Assembly: GCF_009906855.1 (NCBI RefSeq)
Contig: NZ_CP047650.1
Coordinates: 4,650,001 to 4,714,000, forward strand
Origin: Xylophilus rhododendri
GTDB taxonomy: Bacteria > Pseudomonadota > Gammaproteobacteria > Burkholderiales > Burkholderiaceae_C
Direction: 5' to 3'
DNA: 64,000 bases
A model generated the notes under the pieces. It worked only from the letters and a program-made list of their open reading frames with translations, ran no database searches and was not told where the DNA came from. Made by a program: the position numbers and the translations under genes. Shown one piece after another: positions 24,931 through 33,575 of this stretch. Positions within the stretch are counted from its first letter, which is position 1; every line of letters begins with the position of its first letter.

Positions 24931-26377
24931 AGCGGAAGACCGCGCCCCAGCCCGGCTCGTCCAGCAGCGCGATGCCGCTGCCGTGCAGGGCCAGGATGCG
25001 GTGCACGATACGCAGCCCCAGCCCGCCGCCGCGCCGCGCGCCGCCGCCGTTGAAGGGCTGCAGGAAGAGGCTGGGTCGCAGGTCGGGCGGGATGCCGGGG
25101 CCGGTGTCGGCGACCGTCACGCTCACGCCCGCCGCATCCGGCTGGGCAGCGAGGCTGATCCGCACCTTTCCACCGGCCGGCACATGGCGCAGCGCGTTGT
25201 CCAGCAGATTGCTCAGCACCCGCTCGACCAGGCCCAGGTCGGCATCGACGGCGGGCAGGGCGGGGGCGATGTCGGCCTCCAGCGCCACGCCCAGCGAGGC
25301 GGCGGCCAGCTCGAATTTCTCGAACACGTCCTGCAGCAGGTCGGGCAGCAGGAAGGGTTCGCGCTCGGGCTCGACGAAGCCGTATTCCAGCCGCGCCAGC
25401 TCGAACAGCGACTGCGCCAGCCGGCCCACGTTGCGGCTCTGCTCCAGGGCGATGCCGAGGTAGCGGCGGCGCTCGGCGGCGTCCAGCGAGGCGTCCTTGT
25501 GCGACAGGGTCTCCAGGTAGCCGTGCAGCGAGGACAGCGGCGTGCGCAGGTCGTGCGACACATTGGCGATCAGCTCGCGGCGCTCCAGGTCCTGCTGCTT
25601 GAGCGCCAGCCACTGCTCGCCCATGCGGGCGGCCATCAGGCCGAAGGCGGCGTCGAGGCGGGCGATCTCGTCGCGGCTGTCCGAAGGGGCGGGCGGCGCG
25701 GCGGGCAGGGCGGCGGGGGCGCCGTCCATGTCGAAATCCTGCACCTTGCGGGTCAGCCGCCGCAGCGGCCGGGTGATCAGCGAGAAGGCCGCCAGCCCCG
25801 CCGCCAGGCAGGCGAGGGCCACCAGCGCGATCGACAGCAGGGCGGTGCGCAGCACGGCGCCGGTGTTGCCCATGGCGGCCTCGCGGTCGTGTGCCTCGCC
25901 CAGCAGCACCACGTAGAGAAAACCGTCGGGCGCACCCGGCATGCTCACTGGCGCCGCGCTGAACACCTTGCGGCCCGTGTCGCTGCGCGGGTCGTCACCC
26001 AGGATGGGCAGCATGCCGCCGGCCAGCAGCCGGCGCACCGGCGCCAGGTCCACCGACGAGCGCCTGAGTTTGCCGGCCGGCGCGGCATGGCCGGTGATGC
26101 GGCCGTGGGCGTCGAGCAGGTAGACCTCCACGCTGGGGTTGACCACCATCAGCTGGTCGAACAGGGCCCGCACCCGGTCCGGCGAGGGGTCGTCGGCCAG
26201 CGTCATGCGGGCGCTGAGCGCGATGTTGGCCGCCAGGTCGCGCGACAGCCCCTGCACCACCTCCAGCTCGTGCATGCGGTTGGAGCGCACCTGCAGCCAG
26301 GCCGAGGCGCCGCAGCACACCAGCAGCAGCAGGGCGAAGACCAGCGACAGCCGCTGGGTGAGCGTAAGCCGCCTCAT
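24896..26377 (-). CDS. Sensor histidine kinase of the second two-component system
   Basis: The 493-residue kinase has an N-terminal membrane helix (residues 8-30), a periplasmic domain of about 145 residues, a second helix near 178-202, HAMP, His275 in LIANVSHDLRTPLSSLHGYL, and the ATPase motifs NLLDNALRH, DTGPGIPP and GGLGLRIVHRILALHG. The G-box segment is arginine- and glycine-rich but appears intact. The ATG at 26377 was chosen because it overlaps the regulator stop (ATGA). The neighbouring msrB/dipZ/msrA genes, transcribed away, suggest that it may sense oxidative or thiol stress, in the way HprSR controls MsrPQ in E. coli (inference). Confidence 0.9.
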   Translation of the reverse strand: MRRLTLTQRLSLVFALLLLVCCGASAWLQVRSNRMHELEVVQGLSRDLAANIALSARMTLADDPSPDRVRALFDQLMVVNPSVEVYLLDAHGRITGHAAPAGKLRRSSVDLAPVRRLLAGGMLPILGDDPRSDTGRKVFSAAPVSMPGAPDGFLYVVLLGEAHDREAAMGNTGAVLRTALLSIALVALACLAAGLAAFSLITRPLRRLTRKVQDFDMDGAPAALPAAPPAPSDSRDEIARLDAAFGLMAARMGEQWLALKQQDLERRELIANVSHDLRTPLSSLHGYLETLSHKDASLDAAERRRYLGIALEQSRNVGRLAQSLFELARLEYGFVEPEREPFLLPDLLQDVFEKFELAAASLGVALEADIAPALPAVDADLGLVERVLSNLLDNALRHVPAGGKVRISLAAQPDAAGVSVTVADTGPGIPPDLRPSLFLQPFNGGGARRGGGLGLRIVHRILALHGSGIALLDEPGWGAVFRFRLPAAAPARP

Positions 26378-27090
26378 GCCGCGCCTTCGGCACTGGCGAA
26401 ACGGTAGCCCTTGCCCCAGACGGTGAGGATGCGGGCCGGCGCCGCCGGGTTGGCCTCGATCTTGGCGCGCAGCCGGTTGATGTGGGTGTTGACCGTGTGT
26501 TCGTAGCCCTCGTGCTGGTAACCCCAGACGGCGTTGAGCAGGTCCAGGCGCGAGAACACCTTGCCCGGCTGGCGGGCGAAGAAGTAGAGCAGGTCGAATT
26601 CGCGCGGCGTGAGTTCCAGCGCCGCTCCGTCGAGCCGCGCCTGGCGCGCCACCGGGTCCATGCTCAGGCCGCCGGCGGCGATGCTGCCGGCCTCCTGGCG
26701 CGCGTTCTGCGCCAGCGCTTCCACCCGGCGCAGCAGGGCCTTGGCGCGGGCCACCAGCTCCAGCACCGAGAAGGGCTTGGGCAGGTAGTCGTCGGCGCCG
26801 ATCTCCAGGCCCAGGATGCGGTGCACCTCGCTGGAGCGGGCGCTGACGATGATGATGGGCACGTAGTGCGGCTGGGCGCGGGCGCGGCGGCAGATCTCCA
26901 GGCCGTCCACGCCGGGCAGCATCAGGTCGAGGATCAGCAGGCTCCAGCCGCCGGCCTCCAGCTGGCGCAGGCCGTCGTCGCCGCGCGCGCAGTGGGTGAC
27001 CTCCCAGTGCTCGTCGCGCAGGTGCAGCAGCAGCAGGTCGGCGATGTGGCGGTCGTCCTCGACCAGCAGGATGCGGGGGGCTTGTGTCAT
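26374..27090 (-). CDS. OmpR-family response regulator of the second two-component system
   Basis: The 238-residue protein has a receiver with LVEDDRH, Asp55 in LLILDLMLPG and the Lys of DYLPKPF, and a winged-helix output domain (LTPREFDLLYFFARQPGKVFSR, HINRLRAKIE, WGKGYRF). It is translationally coupled to the kinase gene (ATGA). It faces msrB across a 123-base divergent region that holds a candidate direct repeat (27134 onward), so it may control both directions. Confidence 0.92.
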   Translation of the reverse strand: MTQAPRILLVEDDRHIADLLLLHLRDEHWEVTHCARGDDGLRQLEAGGWSLLILDLMLPGVDGLEICRRARAQPHYVPIIIVSARSSEVHRILGLEIGADDYLPKPFSVLELVARAKALLRRVEALAQNARQEAGSIAAGGLSMDPVARQARLDGAALELTPREFDLLYFFARQPGKVFSRLDLLNAVWGYQHEGYEHTVNTHINRLRAKIEANPAAPARILTVWGKGYRFASAEGAA

Positions 27091-27133
27091 GAGGGCTCCG
27101 ATTCTGCGGCGCGGCCGGGGCCGCAGGCATCAC

Positions 27134-27155
27134 GATTTGTTGAAGATTGCGTGAG
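27134..27155. promoter_or_regulatory. Weak direct repeat in the regulator/msrB divergent region
   Basis: Two 11-base units, GATTTGTTGAA and GATTGCGTGAG, follow one another directly and agree at 7 of 11 positions. One-turn tandem repeats are the usual binding pattern of OmpR-family regulators, and this one lies between the regulator gene and msrB. The match is imperfect and is offered only as a candidate. Confidence 0.3.
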
Positions 27156-27213
27156 GACTTGGCGACCGCTGCGGCCGTAGCCTCGCGGCATCCGCTGACC
27201 ACAGGAGCCTTCC

Positions 27214-27714
27214 ATGAACACCCGACGCCACTTCTTCCATCTGGTTTCCGCCGGCGGCGCGCTGCTGGGCGGCGGCCTGGCCTGGCGCGCGGCGACGGCA
27301 GCCGCGCCCGCCGCCGAGACCTGGCGCGTGAGCTACAGCGACGCCGAATGGCGCAAGCGCCTGACATCCGCCCAGTACGCCGTGCTGCGCCAGGACGGCA
27401 CCGAACGCCCCTACAGCAGCCCGCTCAACAAGGAGCACCGCGCCGGCACCTTCGCCTGCGCCGGCTGCGCGCAGCCGCTGTTCTCCTCCACCACCAAGTT
27501 CGACAGCGGCACCGGCTGGCCCAGCTTCTGGCAGCCGCTGGACAAGGCCGTCTCCAACCAGATGGACACCGGCTTCGGCATGGTGCGCACGGCGGTGCGC
27601 TGCAGCCAGTGCGGCGGCCACCTGGGCCATGTGTTCGACGACGGCCCCAAGCCCACCGGCCTGCGCTATTGCATGAACGGCGTGGCCATGAGCTTCGCGC
27701 CCGCCGCTTCCTGA
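27214..27714 (+). CDS. msrB: Exported peptide-methionine (R)-S-oxide reductase
   Basis: The 166-residue protein has a Tat-like signal (TRRHFFHLVSAGGALLGGG) and a complete MsrB domain. The zinc site is Cys82/Cys85 (CAGC) and Cys130/Cys133 (CSQC), and the catalytic Cys153 is in LRYCMNGVAM. It reduces R-methionine sulfoxide in proteins, here outside the cytoplasm. The start is supported by GGAG seven bases upstream. It is the first gene of the msrB-dipZ-msrA set and diverges from a two-component system. Confidence 0.92.
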   Translation: MNTRRHFFHLVSAGGALLGGGLAWRAATAAAPAAETWRVSYSDAEWRKRLTSAQYAVLRQDGTERPYSSPLNKEHRAGTFACAGCAQPLFSSTTKFDSGTGWPSFWQPLDKAVSNQMDTGFGMVRTAVRCSQCGGHLGHVFDDGPKPTGLRYCMNGVAMSFAPAAS

Positions 27715-27736
27715 GCCATTCGACCGAAAGTCCATC

Positions 27737-29530
27737 GTGCTGATCATCGTCCTGGCCTATCTCGGCGGCGTGCTGACCATCCTCAGCCCCTGCATCCTGC
27801 CGGTGCTGCCCTTTGTCTTCTCGCGTGCCCAGCAGCCCTTCGTACGCAGCGGCTTGCCGCTGCTGGCCGGCATGGCGCTGACCTTCGCCCTGGTCGCCTC
27901 GCTGGCGGCGGTGGGCGGCGGCTGGGTGGTGGCGGCCAACCAGTACGGGCGCTGGGTGGCGCTGGCGCTGGTGGCGCTGTTCGGGCTGACGCTGCTGTTC
28001 CCGCAGCTGGCCGAGCGCTTGACCCGGCCGCTGGTGGCTCTGGGTGGCCGGCTGTCAAACTCGGTGCAGCATGAAAGTGGGCCGCGGCCGGCATCGTCCT
28101 TCGTGCTGGGCGTGGCCACCGGCCTGCTGTGGGCGCCCTGCGCGGGGCCCATCCTGGGGCTGATCCTGACCGGCGCCGCCTTGCAGGGCGCCAGTGCCGC
28201 ATCGACCCTGCTGCTGCTGGCCTACGCGGCCGGCGCGGCCACCTCGCTGGCGGCGGCGCTGCTGCTGGGCAACCGCATCTTCGCGGCGATGAAACGTTCG
28301 CTGGGCGTGGGCGAATGGGTGCGGCGCGCCCTGGGCGCCGCCATGCTGGCCGGCGTGGCGGCCATCGCCCTGGGGCTGGACACCGGCGTGCTGGCCCAGG
28401 TCTCGACGGCATCGACCGGCGGCCTGGAGCAGAAGCTGCTCGACCGCCTGGGCGCGTCTGCCGCCGGCGGCGCCATGCAGGCCTCCAACACCATGATGCG
28501 CGGCGCCGATGCCGCCCCCGGCCCGGCCATGATGGCCGCCGCGCCCGGCGCGAACGGCCCGGGCCTGCCCGACGAAGGCGCCGCGCCCGCGCTGGACGGC
28601 GCGGTGCAGTGGCTCAACTCGCCGCCGCTCACCTCGGCCGACCTGCGCGGCAAGGTGGTGCTGGTCGATTTCTGGACCTACTCCTGCATCAACTGCCTGC
28701 GCACGCTGCCCTATGTGAAGGCCTGGGCGGCCAAGTACCGCGACCAGGGCCTTGTGGTGGTCGGCGTGCATGCGCCCGAATTCGCCTTCGAACGCGACGT
28801 GGGCAATGTCACGGAGGCGATGAAGAAACTCGGCATCGATTACCCGGTGGCCATCGACAACCACTACGCCATCTGGCGCGCCTTCCAGAACCAGTACTGG
28901 CCGGCGCACTATTTCATCGACGCCAAGGGGCGCATCCGCCACCACCATTTCGGCGAGGGCAACTACGCCGAGTCCGAAAAGGTGATCCAGCAGCTGCTGC
29001 GCGAGGCCGGCGCGCCGGAAGTCAGCACGGACATCGCCCGCGTCGATGCCCAGGGCGTGCAGCAGGCCCCCGACATGGCCGGCGTGAAATCCTTCGAGAC
29101 CTACCTGGGCTGGCAGCGCGCCGAGCATTTCGGCTCCGGCCCGGTCACCCGCGATGCCGCCGCTGTCTACGACGCCCCGGCCGACCCGGCGCTCAACACC
29201 TGGGGCCTGCAGGGCCGGTGGCTGGTGGGACAGGAAAAGGCCACACTGGCCAGCGGGCAAGGCCGCATCGTCTACCGTTTCCATGCCCGCGACCTGCACC
29301 TGGTGCTGGGCCCGGGCGCCAGCGGCAAGCCGGTGCGCTTCAGGGTGAGCATCGATGGCCGGCCGCCCGGCGCCGCCCACGGCATGGACGTGGCGGCCGA
29401 CGGCAGCGGCACGGTGACCGAGCAGCGCCTCTACCAGCTGGTGCGCCAGCCGGACGGCGGGCAGGACCGCAGTTTCAGCATCGAATTCCTGGACCCGGAC
29501 GTGTCGGCCTATGCCTTCACCTTCGGCTGA
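27737..29530 (+). CDS. DipZ-like fusion: CcdA membrane thiol transporter plus thioredoxin-like domain
   Basis: The 597-residue protein starts (GTG) with a CcdA/DsbD-type six-helix domain whose two Cys motifs are TILSPCILPVLPF and LLWAPCAGPI. A low-complexity Ala/Gly linker follows, then a TlpA-like thioredoxin domain with active site Cys317-Cys320 (SCINC) and a C-terminal beta domain with FHARDLHLVLGPG. This matches DipZ proteins, which move reducing power from cytoplasmic thioredoxin across the membrane. The CINC active site is usual for that family. Placed between msrB and msrA, it is the likely electron supplier for both. Confidence 0.88.
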   Translation: MLIIVLAYLGGVLTILSPCILPVLPFVFSRAQQPFVRSGLPLLAGMALTFALVASLAAVGGGWVVAANQYGRWVALALVALFGLTLLFPQLAERLTRPLVALGGRLSNSVQHESGPRPASSFVLGVATGLLWAPCAGPILGLILTGAALQGASAASTLLLLAYAAGAATSLAAALLLGNRIFAAMKRSLGVGEWVRRALGAAMLAGVAAIALGLDTGVLAQVSTASTGGLEQKLLDRLGASAAGGAMQASNTMMRGADAAPGPAMMAAAPGANGPGLPDEGAAPALDGAVQWLNSPPLTSADLRGKVVLVDFWTYSCINCLRTLPYVKAWAAKYRDQGLVVVGVHAPEFAFERDVGNVTEAMKKLGIDYPVAIDNHYAIWRAFQNQYWPAHYFIDAKGRIRHHHFGEGNYAESEKVIQQLLREAGAPEVSTDIARVDAQGVQQAPDMAGVKSFETYLGWQRAEHFGSGPVTRDAAAVYDAPADPALNTWGLQGRWLVGQEKATLASGQGRIVYRFHARDLHLVLGPGASGKPVRFRVSIDGRPPGAAHGMDVAADGSGTVTEQRLYQLVRQPDGGQDRSFSIEFLDPDVSAYAFTFG

Positions 29531-29540
29531 TATCGACCTC

Positions 29541-30320
29541 ATGAAGAAAGCGACCGACCCCATGGACAAGACATCCACCGTTTCCCGCACCGCCTCCGCC
29601 AGCCGCCGCCGTTTCGGCGGCCTGGCGCTGGGCGCCGCCGTCGTCTGCGCGCTGGCCTGGCAGGGCAGTTCCTTCGCGCTCGGCGGCGCGGAGGAAGCCG
29701 TGCGCATCCCCGCGCCGGCCCAGGACATCCAGGCCGCCGCCGCACCCGGCAAGCTGCAGAAGGCGGTCTTCGCCGGTGGCTGCTTCTGGGGCGTGCAGGG
29801 TGTGTTTCAGCATGTCCAAGGCGTGCGCCAGGCCGTCTCGGGTTATGCCGGCGGCGCGGCCAACACCGCCAATTACGACACCGTGAGCGGCGGCCGCACC
29901 GGCCATGCCGAGGCGGTGGAAGTGACCTACGACCCGTCCCAGGTCAGCTACGGCGCGCTGCTGCAGGTCTTCTTCTCGGTGGCCCACAACCCCACCCAGC
30001 TCAACCGCCAGGGCCCGGACACCGGCACCCAGTACCGCTCGGCCCTGTTCCCCGTGGACGAGGCCCAGCAGCGCGTGGCCCAGGCCTACATCGCCCAGCT
30101 GGATGCGGCCCATGTCTACCAGGCGCCCATCGTCACGAAGATCGAGCCCCGCATGGCCTTCTATCCGGCCGAGACCTACCACCAGGACTTCCTGACCGAG
30201 CATCCCAACCACGGCTACATCGTCATCAACGACCTGCCCAAGATCGCGGAACTGCAGAAGGTGTTCCCGGCGCGCTACCGGGCCGAGCCGGTGCTGGTGA
30301 AGGCGGCGCGGGCTTCCTGA
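29541..30320 (+). CDS. msrA: Exported peptide-methionine (S)-S-oxide reductase
   Basis: The 259-residue protein has a Tat-like signal ([20 protein letters not shown]) and an MsrA domain beginning [14 protein letters not shown], with catalytic Cys81. It also carries the conserved [16 protein letters not shown] and [11 protein letters not shown] segments. It repairs S-methionine sulfoxide. Two starts are possible (29541 or 29562); both keep the signal. It begins ten bases after the DipZ-like gene, so the set forms one transcription unit. Confidence 0.9.
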   Translation: MKKATDPMDKTSTVSRTASASRRRFGGLALGAAVVCALAWQGSSFALGGAEEAVRIPAPAQDIQAAAAPGKLQKAVFAGGCFWGVQGVFQHVQGVRQAVSGYAGGAANTANYDTVSGGRTGHAEAVEVTYDPSQVSYGALLQVFFSVAHNPTQLNRQGPDTGTQYRSALFPVDEAQQRVAQAYIAQLDAAHVYQAPIVTKIEPRMAFYPAETYHQDFLTEHPNHGYIVINDLPKIAELQKVFPARYRAEPVLVKAARAS

Positions 30321-30327
30321 GCCCCGG

Positions 30328-30705
30328 TCAGGCAGCCTTGGCTTCGGCGCCGTAAGGGCCGATCAGCACATCGGCCGGGATGTGCAGGCCGGCGGCCAGG
30401 CGCCGGATCATGTTCAGGGTCAGCGGCCGCTTGCGATTGAGCACTTCGTAGACCCGGTGGGGCGGCCCGATGTAGGGCGTCATGTCGGCCACGGTGAGCC
30501 CGCCCTGTTCCATGCGAAAGCGGATCGCATCGATCGGGTCCGGCGGATCGATCGGATGGTGCCGGGCCTCGTAGGCCTGCACCAGTGTCACCAGCACATC
30601 GAGACGGTCGCCCTCCGGCGTGTCGAGCCTGGCCGTCATGAGCCCGTCGATCTCGGCCAGCGCTGCGCGGTAGCTGGCTTCGTCCTTCACTGCTTGAATT
30701 TCCAT
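30328..30705 (-). CDS. higA: HigA-like antitoxin (Xre-type helix-turn-helix)
   Basis: The 125-residue protein resembles antitoxins of the HigBA/RelE group that follow a RelE-like toxin: an N-terminal helical part (YRAALAEIDGLMTARLDTPEGDRL) and a C-terminal HTH (GLTVADMTPYIGPPHRVYEVLNRKR). It should bind and neutralise the toxin and repress the operon. The ATG at 30705 was chosen over upstream options because GAAAGGAG lies just before it. The adjacent toxin gene is frameshifted, so this may be an orphan. Confidence 0.82.
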   Translation of the reverse strand: MEIQAVKDEASYRAALAEIDGLMTARLDTPEGDRLDVLVTLVQAYEARHHPIDPPDPIDAIRFRMEQGGLTVADMTPYIGPPHRVYEVLNRKRPLTLNMIRRLAAGLHIPADVLIGPYGAEAKAA

Positions 30706-30718
30706 GGCCGGGCTCCTT

Positions 30719-31017
30719 TCAGATGGTTTGCGCGTCGATCGCGTCGTATTGGGCATGCGTGCCGATGAAGCGGGTGTAGGCCGTGCGGTAGTCGTAGTTG
30801 ATCCAGGTCACCAGCCGGTACTTGTTGCCGCCGAGTTGAAGACGGCGCGGCCGTCCCTGAGGATGCTGACTTTCGGCACCTCTGCCACCAGATCGGCCGG
30901 CTGCGCCCATTGCGCAGCAGAAGCCATGGCGAACCAGGCTCTGGCCGGGCCCTCGCAATCCCGATGGGCGGCCTGTTGATAGAAGTCCGACAGCTTTTTG
31001 AGGGCAATCACACGCAT
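30719..31017 (-). pseudogene. higB: HigB-type mRNA interferase toxin, frameshifted
   Basis: The first frame reads MRVIALKKLSDFYQQAAHRD through VSILRDGRAVFN, then the family continues in another frame as GGNKYRLVTWINYDYRTAYT to the end at 30719. The two parts together give the usual ~99-residue HigB RNase. The break is near 30836-30842 and needs one extra base: the 299-base span becomes 300. Either one base was lost in nature, which inactivates the toxin, or the sequence has an error. The antitoxin gene follows at a 13-base gap. Confidence 0.8.
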
Positions 31018-31062
31018 GCGGGATTCTAGTCCCAAGATGGGACTGGGCCGCAAGCGTTGTGC

Positions 31063-32376
31063 TCAGCCGTGCTTGGGACAGGGGCGGTGGGCGGTGTCGT
31101 CCGGCCGGGGCGACTCGGCTGAGGGAGCGGCCGCCAGCGCCGCCGCGAAGCTGCCGATGCCCGCGCTGCGCAGCGGCCAGAAGGCGATGCCGTGGCGGGC
31201 GCACAGGCGCTTCAGGCTGCCGACCGAATCGTGGTCCACGCAATCGACCGGGAACACTACCAACTCGGCCCAGCCGACCTGGGCCACCAGCAGGCCCTTG
31301 CGGTCTTCCAGGCCGCCGTCGTGGTGGCGGAATTCGCCGCCATGGCGTTCGACCAGCGCGCGGATGGAGGGGGTGGAACTCGGGCGGCCGCCCACGTAGA
31401 GGATGCGGCGGCCGGCCAGGCGGTCGTCGGCACGGGTGGCCGGATTCGCTTCGGCGCCGCCACAGGCCAGCTCCCGCAGCTGGGCTTCGGTGGCGGCCAG
31501 TTCGGCGCTCAGCGTGGCGGCATGGCGGCGCAGGTAGGCGGCCTCCTCGCGCAGCTGCGTGGCCGAGTTCAGGGCACGCGCGAGGCCCTGCTCCGCCGCT
31601 TCGCGCCGCTGCGTCTGCAGGGCGACCTGCGCGGAGGCGGCCTCGGCCCGGGCGATCCAGTCGGCCGGTGCCGGGGCAGGCGCGGGCGCGGCCTGCGCGG
31701 CGGCCAGGCGCTGGCGGGTGTGGTCGAGTTCGCGCTGCAGTTCCTGCAGCCGCATGTCCTGGGCGAGCTGGCGTTCCTGCTGCCGCTCGGCCAACTCACG
31801 CAGCCCGGCATTGGCCTGTTCCAGCGCCACCAGGCGGCGGATGTCGGCGCGGTTGGCCGCGCCGACCAGGTGCGAGAGCATGTGCACGTCGCCGAAGACC
31901 TTTCTGCGCAGCGGGCTGTCGGCATGGCGGTGGGTGAGCAGGGCCCAGTAGGCGCCGGGGATGTCGCCGTTGCGCCGGGCTTCGTCCCAGAGCGCCAGCA
32001 GGGCCTGCGGCTCGTTCACCCGCGAGAAGCGCAGCAGGGTGGCGGCATGCTCGTGGTCCAGCGCCTTGTGCAGGGCTTTCGATGCGGCGCCGGGATGGCT
32101 GGCCAGCAGCACCGCCTCGTGGTGGATGTCCAGGTCGCTGGCATCCTGCACATCGATGAAGCGGGCCATCAGCTTGCGCAGGGCGGCGGTCGTCAGGCAG
32201 GTGCCGATGACGGAGCACTGGAAGTTGGTGTCCAGCTCCGCCAGCCGCAGGCGGCTGCCGGACGGCGCCGCGGCGGTCTCGTCCGACGCCGGTTCGCAGC
32301 AGCCGTCGTGCGCTTGCGGGCCGATGCCGCCGAACGTCGCAGTGCCGGCGAGCTTGAATGGAGGAGGGGTGAGCAT
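31063..32376 (-). CDS. DUF2325-domain protein with coiled-coil centre
   Basis: The 437-residue protein has an N-terminal Cys-containing region, a helical region with LVALEQANAGLRELAERQQ and long Gln/Ala/Arg-rich coiled coil at about 180-300, and a C-terminal DUF2325 domain (RRILYVGGRPSSTPSIRAL, HHDGGLEDRK, VVFPVDCVDHDSV). The function of DUF2325 is not established. A near-perfect ModE-type operator lies 13 bases before the start and a ModE-like gene follows upstream on the same strand, so molybdate control is likely. No membrane segment or signal peptide is visible. Confidence 0.8.
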   Translation of the reverse strand: MLTPPPFKLAGTATFGGIGPQAHDGCCEPASDETAAAPSGSRLRLAELDTNFQCSVIGTCLTTAALRKLMARFIDVQDASDLDIHHEAVLLASHPGAASKALHKALDHEHAATLLRFSRVNEPQALLALWDEARRNGDIPGAYWALLTHRHADSPLRRKVFGDVHMLSHLVGAANRADIRRLVALEQANAGLRELAERQQERQLAQDMRLQELQRELDHTRQRLAAAQAAPAPAPAPADWIARAEAASAQVALQTQRREAAEQGLARALNSATQLREEAAYLRRHAATLSAELAATEAQLRELACGGAEANPATRADDRLAGRRILYVGGRPSSTPSIRALVERHGGEFRHHDGGLEDRKGLLVAQVGWAELVVFPVDCVDHDSVGSLKRLCARHGIAFWPLRSAGIGSFAAALAAAPSAESPRPDDTAHRPCPKHG

Positions 32377-32388
32377 GGCTTTGCCGGG

Positions 32389-32416
32389 TTCGCTATATCT
32401 TGCGGACTATAGCGAA
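32389..32416. promoter_or_regulatory. ModE-type operator
   Basis: Perfect 9-base inverted arms, TTCGCTATA (32389-32397) and TATAGCGAA (32408-32416), flank a 10-base spacer. The form CGCTATA...TATAGCG matches the molybdate-responsive ModE box. The site lies just upstream of the DUF2325 gene and next to a modE-like gene, overlapping where its promoter should be, so repression by molybdate-loaded ModE is the simplest model. Confidence 0.75.
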
Positions 32417-32459
32417 ACCTTGCATGCCGCGGTGCCGCGAGCGCCGCGGCGAAAGCCTT

Positions 32460-32807
32460 CTAGGGTGCCAGCAGCCGGTGGATCGCCGAGATATGCGCCG
32501 CGCCGGCCAGCCGCGCCGCGTCTTCTAGGGCCCGGTACTGCTTGACCAGTTCCTCGCCCAGCGGCGTCAGCGAGGCGCCGCCGCCGTTGGAGCCCCCGGC
32601 CGACTTGGCCACCGCCGGGCTCTTGAAAGCCTGGTTGATCTCCTCGATCAGCGTCCAGGCGCGTTTGTAGGACATGCCCATCTGCCGCGCCGCCGCGCTG
32701 ATCGAGCCGGTCAACGCGACGGCCTGCAGCATGTCGACCTTGCCCGGGCCGAGCGCGATGCTGTCATCGCGGAGAAAGCGGACGCGTAACTGGACCTTGG
32801 CTTGCAT
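32460..32807 (-). CDS. ModE-like winged-helix regulator without molybdate-binding (Mop/TOBE) domain
   Basis: The 115-residue protein matches the DNA-binding half of ModE (ALGPGKVDMLQAVALTGSIS, then AARQMGMSYKRAWTLIEEIN, GGASLTPLGEELV). Full-length ModE has two C-terminal Mop repeats that bind molybdate; none are present here, so the gene either encodes a short-form ModE that uses a separate sensor or responds to another signal. A ModE-type operator lies downstream of it, before the DUF2325 gene. Confidence 0.88.
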   Translation of the reverse strand: MQAKVQLRVRFLRDDSIALGPGKVDMLQAVALTGSISAAARQMGMSYKRAWTLIEEINQAFKSPAVAKSAGGSNGGGASLTPLGEELVKQYRALEDAARLAGAAHISAIHRLLAP

Positions 32808-32864
32808 GTCGCTGGAGGGGTGGGGCAGGGCCCGCCATCGTAGCGACTGCGGGCGCCTGCGGCC

Positions 32865-33542
32865 TCAGGGCTCGATATAGCAGTTCAGGCGGGCCAGGGT
32901 GGCGTCGACCCAGGAGCGGTCGTAGCTGCCGTCCTTGATGCCGGCCACCATGACGGTTTCGGCGTCCTGCTTCTTGCGGGCGGCGTCGAGCAGGCGTTCC
33001 ACGTCGTCGAAGGGCACGCAGAGCAGGCCGTCCTCGTCGCCGATCACCAGGTCGCCGGGCTCGATCACCATGCCGTCGATGGCGATGGGCACGTTGATCT
33101 CGCCCGGGCCGTCCTTGTAGGGGCCGCGGTGGGTGATGCCGGCGGCGAAGACCGGGAAGCTGCCCGCACGGATCGCGCCCGCATCGCGCACGGCGCCGTT
33201 CATCACGAAGCCGCCCAGGCCCTGGTTGACGGCGTCGCCCACCATGATCTCGCCGACCAGGGCGTTGGTCAGGTCGCCGCCGCCGTCCACCACGATGATG
33301 TCGCCGGGCTTTGCCAGCTGCAGGGCCTTGTGGATCATCAGGTTGTCGCCCGGCCGGGTCTTCACCGTCAGCGCCGGGCCGGCCATGCGGCCGCCGGAGT
33401 GGTAGGGCTGCAGGCGCGGGCCGCCGGCGGTCATGCGGGCCATGCAGTCGCTGACGTTGGCGACCGGCACGTCGAGGAACTGGCGGGCCAGGGCGAGGTC
33501 TACGGCGCGGCGGCGCTTGAGGATGCGGAGTCCGTTGTTCAT
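32865..33542 (-). CDS. RraA-family protein / HMG-CHA-type aldolase
   Basis: The 225-residue protein belongs to the RraA-like fold, which includes 4-hydroxy-4-methyl-2-oxoglutarate/4-carboxy-4-hydroxy-2-oxoadipate aldolases. Motifs: GDIIVVDGGGDLTNALVGEIM, GGFVMNGAVRDAGAI and DLVIGDEDGLLCVP. The Arg-Asp pair in NGAVRD is the metal-binding and substrate site in the aldolases. With a Bug-type binding protein and a dehydrogenase in the same operon, an enzyme of organic-acid catabolism is more likely than an RNase E inhibitor. Confidence 0.82.
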   Translation of the reverse strand: MNNGLRILKRRRAVDLALARQFLDVPVANVSDCMARMTAGGPRLQPYHSGGRMAGPALTVKTRPGDNLMIHKALQLAKPGDIIVVDGGGDLTNALVGEIMVGDAVNQGLGGFVMNGAVRDAGAIRAGSFPVFAAGITHRGPYKDGPGEINVPIAIDGMVIEPGDLVIGDEDGLLCVPFDDVERLLDAARKKQDAETVMVAGIKDGSYDRSWVDATLARLNCYIEP

Positions 33543-33575
33543 GGTTCTGTCGAGGTTGGTGAAAGAGGGATGGAA

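Noticed and set aside
27104..27126. A hairpin (arms CTGCGGC and GCCGCAG) before the second response regulator gene
   Set aside because: Seven-base GC-only arms arise easily by chance here, there is no T tract, and it lies in the leader of the gene rather than after one.
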